Assembly (NCBI GenBank): GCA_965249205.1
Contig: CBDFLL010000005.1
Coordinates: 1,426,001 to 1,490,000 of the forward strand
Length of the DNA: 64,000 nt
Direction of reading: 5' to 3'
Source of the DNA: JAQBVV01 sp965249205
Lineage (GTDB): Bacteria > Acidobacteriota > Vicinamibacteria > Vicinamibacterales > UBA2999
A model generated the notes under the pieces. That model saw only the letters and a list, made by a program, of their open reading frames with translations. It was not told the DNA's origin and searched no databases. Shown piece after piece: positions 51,798 through 59,894 of this stretch. The translations under genes were made by a program, and so were the position numbers. Position 1 is the stretch's first letter, and every line of letters begins with the position of its first letter.

Positions 51798-53213
51798 CTA
51801 CACGTGAATGGCGGCACCATGGACCGCGTGGGCGGCCTCGCCAACGGCCTCCGAAAAGGTCGGGTGCGCGTGGATCGTCTTCATCAACTCCTCGACGGTG
51901 CATTCGAGCCGCAACGCGAGCGCTGCTTCTCCGACGAGTTCCGTGGATCGTGGGCCGATCATGTGAACGCCAAGCACCTCATCGTACCGCTTCTCGGCCA
52001 CGATCTTCACGAAGCCCGCCGTCTCACCCGCCATCTTGGCACGCCCAAGCACGCCGAACGGGAACGCGCCGACACGCACGTCGAAACCACGGCGCGTGGC
52101 CTCCGCCTCAGTCAGGCCCACGCTCCCGATCTCCGGGTCACAATAGGTGCAACTCGGCACATGGTCGTAATTGAGCGGCCGCACCTCCTGTCCAGCCAGT
52201 CGCTCGGCCACCAGCACGCCTTCGGCAGACGACACGTGAGCTAGTTGAGGGTGCGCGCGGTCTTCGAGCGCGATCACGTCGCCGATGGCCGAGATGTTCG
52301 GCACCGACGTGCGATACATCGCATCGACCCGGATGTATCCGTTGTCCATCTGGACGCCCAGCGCCTCGGCCCCAAGGCCGGCCGTGACAGGACCTCGGCC
52401 TGTCGCCACGAGAAGCACATCAACCACGAGGCTCTGGCTCTTGCCGTCGGGCCCTTGCACCTTTACCTTCACACCCTTGGCCCCCGACGTGACGCTGACC
52501 ACTTTCGAGCCGGTGAGCGATCGAATGCCCTGTTTCTTGAACGATTTCTCGAGCTCGGCCGACACCGCCTCGTCTTCCCCCGGCACCAGGCGCGGTAGCA
52601 ACTCCACGATCGTTACTTCGCTCCCGAACCGACGGTAGATGGAGGCGAACTCAACGCCAACGGCTCCGGCTCCCAGGACGACCAGCGACCTGGGAACGTC
52701 TGCGAGGTGTATCGCATCATCGCTCGTCACAATCCGAGCGTGATCGATCTCAATACCGGGCAAAGCCCGTGGTGACGACCCCGTGGCGACGATGATGTCC
52801 ATGGCTTCGAGCGTCTGCGTCTCGCCTTCGAATACGTCAACCCGGCTGTTGCCAACGAGCCGCGCCGTGCCCGTGATCCGATCGATTTTGTGCTTCTTGA
52901 AGAGGAAGTCGATGCCCTTGGTCAGGCTAGTGACAATCTTGTCTTTACGCTCGTGTACCAGCCGCATGTCAAGGGCGGGAGCGCCGTACGGCAAGGCAAC
53001 GCCCCAGTCGCTCGCGTGCTGAAACATCTGGAAGGCGTGCGCGTGCTCGAGTAACGCCTTGGTTGGGATACAGCCCCAGATCAGGCAGGTGCCTCCGAGC
53101 GACTGCTGCCTCTCAACGACGGCGACCTTCTTTCCGAGTTGAGACGCACGAATCGCCGCGACATAGCCACCGGTACCCGCACCGATGACCACCACGTCAT
53201 ATGGACTCGGCAC
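51798..53213 (-). CDS. lpdA: Dihydrolipoyl dehydrogenase LpdA (E3)
   Basis: A 471-residue flavoprotein: FAD motif YDVVVIGAGTGGYVAAIRAS, redox disulfide GGTCLIWGCIPTKALL, NAD motif LVVLGAGAVGVEFASIYRR, and C-terminal His/Glu region IHAHPTFSEAVGEAAHAVHG. The GTG start (53211-53213) is chosen because VPSPYDVVVIGAG is the normal N-terminus; upstream codons in the open frame are MITE sequence. The first G of the GTG is part of the MITE's CTAG. It is followed by E2 after 31 bases in an lpdA-E2-lipB order. Confidence 0.94.
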   Translation of the reverse strand: MPSPYDVVVIGAGTGGYVAAIRASQLGKKVAVVERQQSLGGTCLIWGCIPTKALLEHAHAFQMFQHASDWGVALPYGAPALDMRLVHERKDKIVTSLTKGIDFLFKKHKIDRITGTARLVGNSRVDVFEGETQTLEAMDIIVATGSSPRALPGIEIDHARIVTSDDAIHLADVPRSLVVLGAGAVGVEFASIYRRFGSEVTIVELLPRLVPGEDEAVSAELEKSFKKQGIRSLTGSKVVSVTSGAKGVKVKVQGPDGKSQSLVVDVLLVATGRGPVTAGLGAEALGVQMDNGYIRVDAMYRTSVPNISAIGDVIALEDRAHPQLAHVSSAEGVLVAERLAGQEVRPLNYDHVPSCTYCDPEIGSVGLTEAEATRRGFDVRVGAFPFGVLGRAKMAGETAGFVKIVAEKRYDEVLGVHMIGPRSTELVGEAALALRLECTVEELMKTIHAHPTFSEAVGEAAHAVHGAAIHV

Positions 53214-53423
53214 TAGTAGCCCGTGGTGAAAGTCCGGCGTCGCACCGAGACGAGCGAAGAGCCTCGCGCGGATTCTGCTCGGTCGTGGCACGCCTGCGGA
53301 ATCCGCGCTCGCGGACTGGGCGCGCCGACTGGGAATATCGCCGGTATTCGAGGGAGAAGCAACGCAGGTCGCGAGGATGCGTCGCTCGTCGAATGCAGGC
53401 GGACTTTTACCACGGGCTGCTGG
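53213..53423. repeat. MITE-like inverted-repeat element, family 1 copy 3
   Basis: CTAGTAGCCCGTGGTGAAAG at the left and CCACGGGCTGCTGG at the right, 211 bp; the right tip is CTGG instead of CTAG. The interior shares GAGGGAGAAGCAACGCAGGT and GCGAGGATGCGTCGCTCGTC with copy 1 and also holds a GCGCGGATTC/GGAATCCGCGC pair as in copy 2. It sits directly against the lpdA start codon and must contain or displace its promoter and ribosome-binding site. The next 120 bases (53424-53544) show no gene. Confidence 0.85.
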
Positions 53424-53544
53424 TTGCCCTCGGCAGGGTCTAGCCCTCTGGAGACTGGCACTGTCGGCACTAGCAGTGTGTAGGCTGGCACTCGATCAAC
53501 TGACAGTTGCGACGAGCCCGTAGCGCGCTCACGGCACACAACCG

Positions 53545-53787
53545 TCAGCGCTTCAACGAACTGAGCGGAACGAATCCGCCGGTCTGTTGCTCCGGCGGCG
53601 ACGGCTGTGCAGGCGGTATCTCGCCGTTCAGTCGCTGCACGCGCACGCGAAGCTCACCCTGCTGATACTTCAACTCCCAGTACATTTCGGATAGCTGAGC
53701 GAGACGCTTTGCGCTTCGTCGTGCCTGACCCCAGGCCACGAGCGCGACGACCATTGACGCGCCCACGACGAACCACAGTAGGGTCAT
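53545..53787 (-). CDS. Small single-span membrane protein with coiled coil
   Basis: An 80-residue protein: an N-terminal membrane helix (LLWFVVGASMVVALVAWG), then a charged helix likely to form a coiled coil (RRSAKRLAQLSEMYWELKYQ) and a Pro/Gln-rich tail (PPAQPSPPEQQ). It resembles small unannotated proteins often found near regulatory genes. Codon pattern and the start context are plausible. No function can be assigned; it is divergent from the NtrC-type regulator. Confidence 0.55.
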   Translation of the reverse strand: MTLLWFVVGASMVVALVAWGQARRSAKRLAQLSEMYWELKYQQGELRVRVQRLNGEIPPAQPSPPEQQTGGFVPLSSLKR

Positions 53788-53867
53788 AGCAGCAAATCTC
53801 TTTCCGCCCGGTACCTTATCGAGTGCAATCTGGAAGTGTCAAGGAGCGCGTTATACTCGCGTCCCGC

Positions 53868-55256
53868 ATGTCTGAACGCAGAAAATCCGTCCTCGTGGTC
53901 GACGGTGACGCGGAGGTACGCGAGCCGCTGGCTGAGGCCCTGCAGCGCGACTACCACGTGCTGCGCGCGGCGACCGGCGAAGTGGCCCTGCAAATGATGG
54001 AGAAGGCGGATGTCGAGCTGATGCTGCTCGACGTGGATCTGGCCGGTATCGGCGGGATCGAAGTCCTCAAGATCACCAAAGAGAACTATCCCTACGTGGA
54101 GGTGATCGTCATCTCCGCGACCAAAGAACTCGACGCCGCCATCGAAGCGATGCGCCACGGCGCCTACCACTACATCTCGAAGGACTCAGACATCGACGGG
54201 GTGCGAAGTCTTGTCGCCCACGCAGGCGAGCGCCAAGACCTCAACCGGCACCTGACGCGGCTGCGCGCGGAAGTCGCCGAGCAGGTTGACCGTGAGTTCG
54301 TCGTGGGCCCGAGCCGCAGTACTCGTGACGTCGTCGACCTGGTTCGAAAGGTGGCGGCCCTCCCGGCGACGGTCTTGATCCTGGGGGAGAGCGGCACCGG
54401 TAAGGAGTTGCTCGCCAGACTTATTCACCGCGAATCTGGTGCTGAGGACTCGCCATTCGTCGCGGTCAACCTTGCCGCCATTCCGAACGACCTTGTGGAG
54501 AGCACCCTCTTCGGCCACGAGAAAGGGGCGTTCACCGGCGCCATTCGTCAGCAGCTCGGTAAATTTGAACTTGCCACCGGTGGAACGTTGTTTCTCGACG
54601 AGGTCGGCGACTTGCGCTACGAGTTGCAAGCCAAGCTGCTCCGCGCCATTCAGGAGGGCGAGATCGAACGGGTGGGTGGCACTCATGCAATCAAGACCGA
54701 CTTCCGCCTCATCGCCGCCACCAACACCGACCTGAGCAAGGCGGTCAAGGCCGGCACGTTTCGCGAGGATCTGTTTTACCGATTGAACGTGATCCCAATA
54801 CAGCTGCCGGCGTTGCGAGATCGGATCGAAGATGTGCCCGAACTGGCCAGGTTCTTCCTGCGCCGCTTCAACGTCAAGTTCAGGAAGGATATTCAGGGGA
54901 TCGCCGACTCGACGCTTCGAATTCTCAGCTCCCACTGGTGGCCGGGCAACATCCGGGAACTGGAGAACCTTGTCGAACGCCTCGTTGCGATATCAGACAA
55001 GAACTGGATCACCGACGAGGACCTGCCCATCGAGTTTCACGTCGCGCAGCTGAACGCCGCACAACCGGCGGTGGACCATCTGCTGGACCGCGCGGTCTCG
55101 ACGTTCGAGCGCAACTTCATCATCCGAGCACTTGAGAAAGAGGGGTGGAACGTCACCGCGACCGCACGGTCGTTGGGTATCCCTCTCAGCACGATGAAGT
55201 TTAAGATGGACCGCCTTGAGATCAGAGCGCTAGCCCGCAAGCTGCGCGGCAATTAG
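53868..55256 (+). CDS. Sigma-54-dependent NtrC-family response regulator
   Basis: A 462-residue regulator. Receiver domain: VLVVDGDAEV, phospho-Asp in LMLLDVDLAGIGG, switch Lys in YHYISKDS. AAA+ domain: Walker A ILGESGTGKELLARLIH, the sigma-54 contact loop FGHEKGAFTGAIRQQLG with GAFTGA intact, Walker B GGTLFLDEVGDL, and the Arg finger region TFREDLFYRLNVIP. A Fis-type HTH ends the protein (GWNVTATARSLGIPLSTMKF). ATG at 53868 is chosen. A TTATACT lies 11 bases upstream and may be a -10 element. The cognate histidine kinase is not adjacent; IS481 copy B follows 12 bases after the stop. Confidence 0.93.
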   Translation: MSERRKSVLVVDGDAEVREPLAEALQRDYHVLRAATGEVALQMMEKADVELMLLDVDLAGIGGIEVLKITKENYPYVEVIVISATKELDAAIEAMRHGAYHYISKDSDIDGVRSLVAHAGERQDLNRHLTRLRAEVAEQVDREFVVGPSRSTRDVVDLVRKVAALPATVLILGESGTGKELLARLIHRESGAEDSPFVAVNLAAIPNDLVESTLFGHEKGAFTGAIRQQLGKFELATGGTLFLDEVGDLRYELQAKLLRAIQEGEIERVGGTHAIKTDFRLIAATNTDLSKAVKAGTFREDLFYRLNVIPIQLPALRDRIEDVPELARFFLRRFNVKFRKDIQGIADSTLRILSSHWWPGNIRELENLVERLVAISDKNWITDEDLPIEFHVAQLNAAQPAVDHLLDRAVSTFERNFIIRALEKEGWNVTATARSLGIPLSTMKFKMDRLEIRALARKLRGN

Positions 55257-55268
55257 CGCGCCCGCTAG

Positions 55269-56307
55269 GTGTCTTTGCTAAACACGTTGTTCATCCGGAG
55301 CACTCTGAAAAGAATGGAGTTTCCAGACCACCGTTCTGACCAGAGGAGGCCCCGGATGACGCTTCATCGTAATGCCAAGACGACCCCGACTTCGCGCCTG
55401 GAATTGGTGCGCCGTGTCCTGTTCGATGAGTGGGCGCACGACGCCGTGGCCGAGGGCTACGGCGTAAGTGTCCGCACGGTTGCGAAATGGGTGCGCCGGT
55501 TCCGCGAAGAGGGTGCAGCCGGGCTGGAGGACCGATCGTCCCGGCCGCAGCGGACTCCGCATGTCACGCCGGCGATCCGGGTCACGTTCATCCGGCAGCT
55601 CCGCGAGCAACACGGCCTGCCGGCCTGGGCCATTGCCCGCGCCTTGCGGATGCCCCGCTCGACGGTGGGGGCCTGGCTGCGGCGGCTGGGACTCAACCGG
55701 CTCCCAGGCCCGCCGCCCGTCCCGATCCAGCGCTACGAGTGGCCGCACCCTGGCGATCTGCTACACGTGGACATCAAGCCGCGGGGGCGCTTTCGGCGTG
55801 TAGGCCATCGGATTCATGGGAATCCCCGGCAGGCGTCACCGGGGGCGGGCTGGGAGTACGTGCATGTGGCGGTGGACGACCATACGCGGCTGGCCTACGT
55901 CGAGGTCCTGGGCGACCAGACGGGGACCACCTGTGCCGCTTTCTTGGACCGAGCCGTCGCTTGGTACGCGGCGCGGCAGATCACCGTCCATCGCGTCATG
56001 AGCGATAACGGCAGCGGCTACGTGTCCCGGCGGTTTCGGACAGCCTGTCAGGCCCACGCGCTGCGCCATCTGCGGACGCGCCCCTATACGCCGCGGACCA
56101 ACGGCAAGGCTGAGCGCTTCATTCAGACGCTGCTGCGTGAGTGGGCCTATGTCCAGCCGTATCAGACGTCTCGCCACCGCCGGCGAGCCCTTCGCCCGTG
56201 GCTGCGCTACTACAATCACGACCGGCCGCACGCCAGCTTGCACTATGAACCGCCCGTGTCACGACTCACGAGTGCTGCGTGATGAACAACGTGTTTGACT
56301 TCAACAC
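55269..56307 (+). mobile_element. IS481-family insertion sequence, copy B
   Basis: A 1039-bp element with ends GTGTCTTTGCTAAACACG and, read inward from the right, GTGTTGAAGTCAAACACG, flanked on both sides by CTAG (55265-55268 and 56308-56311). It is nearly identical to copy A at 16889-17927, differing in the outermost base (G here, C there) at both ends. It sits just after the NtrC-type regulator without breaking a gene. Confidence 0.9.
55356..56282 (+). CDS. IS481-family transposase (copy B)
   Basis: A 308-residue protein almost identical to copy A, with HTH (GVSVRTVAKWVRRFREEG) and integrase core (HVDIKPRGRF, VMSDNGSGYVSRRFR, TNGKAERFIQTLLREW). GAGGAGG precedes the ATG at 55356 by 8 bases, which decides the start over the longer frame from 55269. 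Intact. Confidence 0.93.
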   Translation: MTLHRNAKTTPTSRLELVRRVLFDEWAHDAVAEGYGVSVRTVAKWVRRFREEGAAGLEDRSSRPQRTPHVTPAIRVTFIRQLREQHGLPAWAIARALRMPRSTVGAWLRRLGLNRLPGPPPVPIQRYEWPHPGDLLHVDIKPRGRFRRVGHRIHGNPRQASPGAGWEYVHVAVDDHTRLAYVEVLGDQTGTTCAAFLDRAVAWYAARQITVHRVMSDNGSGYVSRRFRTACQAHALRHLRTRPYTPRTNGKAERFIQTLLREWAYVQPYQTSRHRRRALRPWLRYYNHDRPHASLHYEPPVSRLTSAA

Positions 56308-56420
56308 CTAGGGCGCGGCACTTAGCGCGAATTTCATGAGCGCGTAACTCCCGAGTAACCGCACAGTACCCGCGTCCGTCCGCGCAAGTCTCACATCCGC
56401 GGCGACGCAGGTCCTGCCCG

Positions 56421-56720
56421 CTACTTCTGCGGCAGAACCGCGTCTTTTAGCTGCTTCGCGATCCGTGCCTTGACGACCGTCTTGGCCGGAATCTCGATCG
56501 CCGCGCCCGTGGCCGGGTTGCGGCCCATGCGCTGCTTCCGGTTCTGCACAACCAGCTTCACCATGCCTGGAAGCACGAATTCGCCAGCGCGCTTGAGCTC
56601 TTTCTCCGACAGCGCCGTCAACTCGTCAAAGAAGTCGCGGGCTTCGGTCCGCTTCATATTGAAGCGTTCGGCGAAGTGCAAAAAGAGCTCGGACTTGCCC
56701 ATTCGTCGAGCCTCGGCCAT
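56421..56720 (-). CDS. HU/IHF-family DNA-binding protein
   Basis: A 99-residue nucleoid protein with the HU fold: helical N-terminus (MGKSELFLHFAERFNMKRTE, FFDELTALSEKELKRAGEFV) and the DNA-binding beta arm GRNPATGAAIEIPAKTVVK with the conserved RNP. The ATG at 56718-56720 has GGGGGA just upstream. It is slightly longer than E. coli HU (90) because of an N-terminal extension. It is a single gene, separated from IS481 copy B by about 110 bases. Confidence 0.93.
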   Translation of the reverse strand: MAEARRMGKSELFLHFAERFNMKRTEARDFFDELTALSEKELKRAGEFVLPGMVKLVVQNRKQRMGRNPATGAAIEIPAKTVVKARIAKQLKDAVLPQK

Positions 56721-56879
56721 CACGTCCCCCTTTCGATGCGCGCCAACCATCGGCTGCGCTCACTCTGCGTCAAAAACCACGCCAAAATCGCGTAATGCTA
56801 TCCTGCGGCACGGTGGGTGTCAACGAACGCGCACAGGCCAGACAGGCGATTATGGCCAAAGTGCTAGACTTTCAGCCTC

Positions 56880-57233
56880 ATGCCGACGACGACGGTGATC
56901 GAGACTTTTCCGAATCCGCAGCCTGGGCGGGATTTCGAAATCGCGATCAACTGCCCGGAGTTCACGTCGGTGTGCCCGAAAACAGGGCTTCCCGACTTCG
57001 GCGAGATTCGTGTGACTTATGTGCCCGGCGAGCAATGCATCGAACTGAAATCGCTGAAGTACTACCTGATCGAGTTCAGGAACCGCGGCATCTTTTATGA
57101 GGCTGTGACCAACGTGATCCTCGACGATCTCGTCGCTGCGTGCCAACCACGCCGCATGACGGTGGTCGGCGATTTTGCGCTCCGCGGAGGCATCAAGACC
57201 GTCGTCACGGCCTCCTACGAAGCCCGCCAGTAG
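56880..57233 (+). CDS. queF: NADPH-dependent 7-cyano-7-deazaguanine reductase QueF (short type)
   Basis: A 117-residue T-fold enzyme reducing preQ0 to preQ1 in queuosine synthesis. Conserved features are the catalytic Cys in SVCPKTGLPDFGEIRVTYVP, the QueF motif CIELKSLKYYLIEFRNRGIF and a Glu/His-type tail. The length fits the unimodal type. Upstream 130 bases show no clear preQ1 riboswitch. It is followed by the Smr gene 26 bases on. Confidence 0.94.
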   Translation: MPTTTVIETFPNPQPGRDFEIAINCPEFTSVCPKTGLPDFGEIRVTYVPGEQCIELKSLKYYLIEFRNRGIFYEAVTNVILDDLVAACQPRRMTVVGDFALRGGIKTVVTASYEARQ

Positions 57234-57259
57234 CCCGGGCCAGGACTTGGGCGTGTGAC

Positions 57260-57538
57260 GTGACCCACCATGTTCCGATCGAAGGCACCATCGACCTCCA
57301 CGCCTTCAAACCGCGCGACGTCACATCTGTGGTCGAGGAATACGTCAGAGCTGCACATGAAGCTGGACTCCACGAGATACGTTTGATTCACGGGCGGGGG
57401 AAAGGCATCCAACGCGGGATGGTCCAGCAGACACTCGAGCGCCATCCATTGGTGGAAGCATTCTGGGATTCGGCTGAATCTCACCTGGGCGCCACGGTCG
57501 CGCGGCTATGCCCATCCGAGCGGGCGGGGGTACGATAG
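57260..57538 (+). CDS. Small Smr-domain protein
   Basis: A 92-residue protein consisting of one Smr (small MutS-related) domain: GTIDLHAFKPRDVTSVVEEY (the D-L-H motif), then IRLIHGRGKGIQRGMVQQTL (H-G-R-G). Stand-alone Smr proteins are thought to be nucleic-acid endonucleases, in some cases acting on stalled ribosome mRNA. Start is a GTG at 57260. It overlaps no neighbour; the FKBP gene starts 5 bases after the stop, so queF-smr-fkbp may be one unit. Confidence 0.85.
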   Translation: MTHHVPIEGTIDLHAFKPRDVTSVVEEYVRAAHEAGLHEIRLIHGRGKGIQRGMVQQTLERHPLVEAFWDSAESHLGATVARLCPSERAGVR

Positions 57539-57543
57539 AGACG

Positions 57544-58359
57544 ATGCGAATGGCTTTCGCGACCTTAGTAGTGGTGGCGACGGCAGCGGTCGTGCCGACG
57601 GCCCAGGTACCGGTCCCTGGTACGGCGGAGGCCGCGCCGAGTGACGTCTCGGCGCCGTCAGCGGACGCCGTCACGAGCGCTTCCGGACTGAGCTCGCGGA
57701 TGCTCACGCCAGGCACGGGCGAGCAAAAGCCGACAGCTGACGATTTTGTGTCAGTCCACTACACAGGATGGACAGCCGACGGCGTTGTTGTCGACAGCTC
57801 CCGGAACCGGAGTACGCCACCGCTGTTTCCGCTCAACCGGTCGCTGGCGGGTTGGCAGGAGTGCGTGCAGCTGATGACGGTCGGCGAAAGTCGGCGATGC
57901 TGGCTGCCGCAGAGGCTCGCCTACAACGGTCGCGACGGCCGACCCGCCGGGACGATCGTCTTTGACATCGAACTGCTCGACGCCCGCAGTTCCCCGAAGG
58001 TACCGCCGCCCGATGTGGCTGCGCCACCGGACGACGCCATACGCACCGAATCCGGCATTGCCTACAAGCTCCTGAAGCCTGGCACCGGAACGCGGCTGCC
58101 CACTCAGGCTGACAGAGTGACCGTGCACTACACGGGTTGGACGGCCAACGGCAGGATGTTCGACAGTTCAGTGCTGGCCGGCGCGGCGCAAACACTCGCC
58201 TTGACTGACGTGATTGCGGGATGGACGGAGGGCATGCAGCTCATGGTGGAGGGCGAGAGAACGCGCTTCTGGATTCCGGAGGAGCTCGCGTACAAAGGCG
58301 AGGTCGGCTCTCCGCTCGGCATGCTGGTGTTCGACGTCGACCTGATCCGGATCGAGTAG
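57544..58359 (+). CDS. Exported tandem FKBP-type peptidyl-prolyl isomerase
   Basis: A 271-residue protein with a signal peptide (RMAFATLVVVATAAVVPTAQ) and two FKBP domains. The first (residues ~45-150) has DDFVSVHYTGWTADGVVVDS but a less typical loop (RLAYNGRDGRPAGTIVFDIE). The second (~170-270) has DRVTVHYTGWTANGRMFDSS, the IAGWTEGMQLMVEGERTRFW core and LAYKGEVGSPLGMLVFDVDL. It should catalyse prolyl isomerisation of exported proteins in the periplasm. The first domain has Cys residues (QECVQL, RRCWLP) that may form a disulfide. Confidence 0.9.
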   Translation: MRMAFATLVVVATAAVVPTAQVPVPGTAEAAPSDVSAPSADAVTSASGLSSRMLTPGTGEQKPTADDFVSVHYTGWTADGVVVDSSRNRSTPPLFPLNRSLAGWQECVQLMTVGESRRCWLPQRLAYNGRDGRPAGTIVFDIELLDARSSPKVPPPDVAAPPDDAIRTESGIAYKLLKPGTGTRLPTQADRVTVHYTGWTANGRMFDSSVLAGAAQTLALTDVIAGWTEGMQLMVEGERTRFWIPEELAYKGEVGSPLGMLVFDVDLIRIE

Positions 58360-58375
58360 TACCGGCGCAGGTGGA

Positions 58376-59863
58376 TCAGGACCGCGGGGCAGGGCCCGGC
58401 GCGTCTGGCAGCGGCAGGCGGCTCTCAGCGCCATAAGGATCCGCTTCAGCCGCTTCGTGTGTTTCCGCTTTCGCCTTTGGCGGATCGATATCCACGGCGA
58501 TGCCGAGCCACTTTCGCTGTCGAAAGCGCGCCACACTCAATCCACACCTGGCAACGTGGCCGGCGAGAATCGCCATCCAGATGTATCCCGCCTGCAACCC
58601 CGTCGTGGCTTGAAACGCCAGGCAGAGACCGAGGGGGAGGATGACCTGCGATAGGATCGAGATGTACAGCGGGCTGCGCGTGTCGCCGGTCCCCTGCAGG
58701 CCACCCGTGTAGCTCAAGGCAACAGTCACGAAGAAGCCCGACACGCTCAGGTACCGCAGCAGCAACGTGCTGAAGCCGAGCACCACCGGGTCGGTCATGC
58801 CGAACACGGCCAGCAGATACCCCGGCACCAGCAGGAACATCGCCCCCACCACCGCGGCCACGGCGAGTCCGATCTGGGACGCGACACGCACGCCCGCGAT
58901 CGCGCGCTCCGGCTTGCCGGCCCCCAGGTTCTGACCTGCGATCGTGGCAGCCGCACCCATCAGGCCCACCGAGGTCCAGGTAATCAGCGAGAACAACTCC
59001 GTGTAGCCAACGGCATAGGCTGCCTGCGCCGCAGCGCTCTGATCGAGCGAGCCGATGAACCGGAGGAGCATGAGGCCCCCGATGTTCATCGCGATTCCCT
59101 GCACACCCGTCGGCAGGCCAAATCGAAACAGCGATCGAATGATCGTGAAGTCCACGCGAAGATCCATGTGCCGCTGAAAGTGAATGACCGACTCCGGCCG
59201 CATCAAGCGCCAGATACCGTACGCAGAGACGAGCGAGCTGCTCGCAACCGTTCCGTACGCTGCGCCGACCGTGCCCAGGGCCGGAATCAGAACGAGGTTG
59301 AACGTGATGTTCAGCACTGTCATCGCCACGCCGAGGCGTAGTGGCGTCTGCGGATCCCCGGCGGCACGGAACGCTCCGCTGAGCATGAAGAACATCATCA
59401 TGCCGATGATTCCGACGAACATTGTTCGCAGGAACGGCAGCGCTTCGGTATGGACTTCCGGCGCTGCATTCACGAGGTCAAGAAGGCTGGGCGCGGCGAA
59501 CCATCCTGCTGCGCCGAGCATGACGGCCAGTCCGGCCGCCGTCAGAAACGCCTGGTACACCACGCGATTGACCTTGTCGGGCTCGTTGGCGCCGGCAAAT
59601 CTCGCGACGAGCACCGCCATGCCAGTGAAGACCGACACCGCGAAGACGATGACGACAACGATGATCTGCCAGCTTACGCCGATCGCCGCGTTGGCGGTAT
59701 AGCCGACGAAGTGGCCGACCATCGCGTGGTCGATGATCCCCTGAAGACCGGCCATCAGATTCTGCAGCATCGTCGGCCACGCCAGGCGCCAGACGGCCGG
59801 GCGCAGCGGACCTTCGACGATGGAGCGATCGAACGCCTTTTGTGTGGGAGCGGGGCCGGCCAT
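58376..59863 (-). CDS. MATE-family efflux transporter
   Basis: A 495-residue protein with 12 predicted membrane helices and typical MATE features: LRPAVWRLAWPTMLQNLMAG, GIIDHAMVGHFVGYTANAAI, and in the second half SVGLMGAAATIAGQNLGAGK, the counterpart of the first bundle. It should export drugs or cationic metabolites with Na+ or H+. The C-terminal 40 residues are charged and cytosolic. It is convergent with the FKBP gene and lies 31 bases after lon, on the same strand. Confidence 0.93.
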   Translation of the reverse strand: MAGPAPTQKAFDRSIVEGPLRPAVWRLAWPTMLQNLMAGLQGIIDHAMVGHFVGYTANAAIGVSWQIIVVVIVFAVSVFTGMAVLVARFAGANEPDKVNRVVYQAFLTAAGLAVMLGAAGWFAAPSLLDLVNAAPEVHTEALPFLRTMFVGIIGMMMFFMLSGAFRAAGDPQTPLRLGVAMTVLNITFNLVLIPALGTVGAAYGTVASSSLVSAYGIWRLMRPESVIHFQRHMDLRVDFTIIRSLFRFGLPTGVQGIAMNIGGLMLLRFIGSLDQSAAAQAAYAVGYTELFSLITWTSVGLMGAAATIAGQNLGAGKPERAIAGVRVASQIGLAVAAVVGAMFLLVPGYLLAVFGMTDPVVLGFSTLLLRYLSVSGFFVTVALSYTGGLQGTGDTRSPLYISILSQVILPLGLCLAFQATTGLQAGYIWMAILAGHVARCGLSVARFRQRKWLGIAVDIDPPKAKAETHEAAEADPYGAESRLPLPDAPGPAPRS

Positions 59864-59894
59864 TCAGGTTGTTTCGGTGAAAGTACGGAGTCTA

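Noticed and set aside
56750..56879. preQ1 riboswitch upstream of queF
   Set aside because: No compact pseudoknot-like aptamer with an A-rich 3' tail pairing to a C-rich loop could be found.
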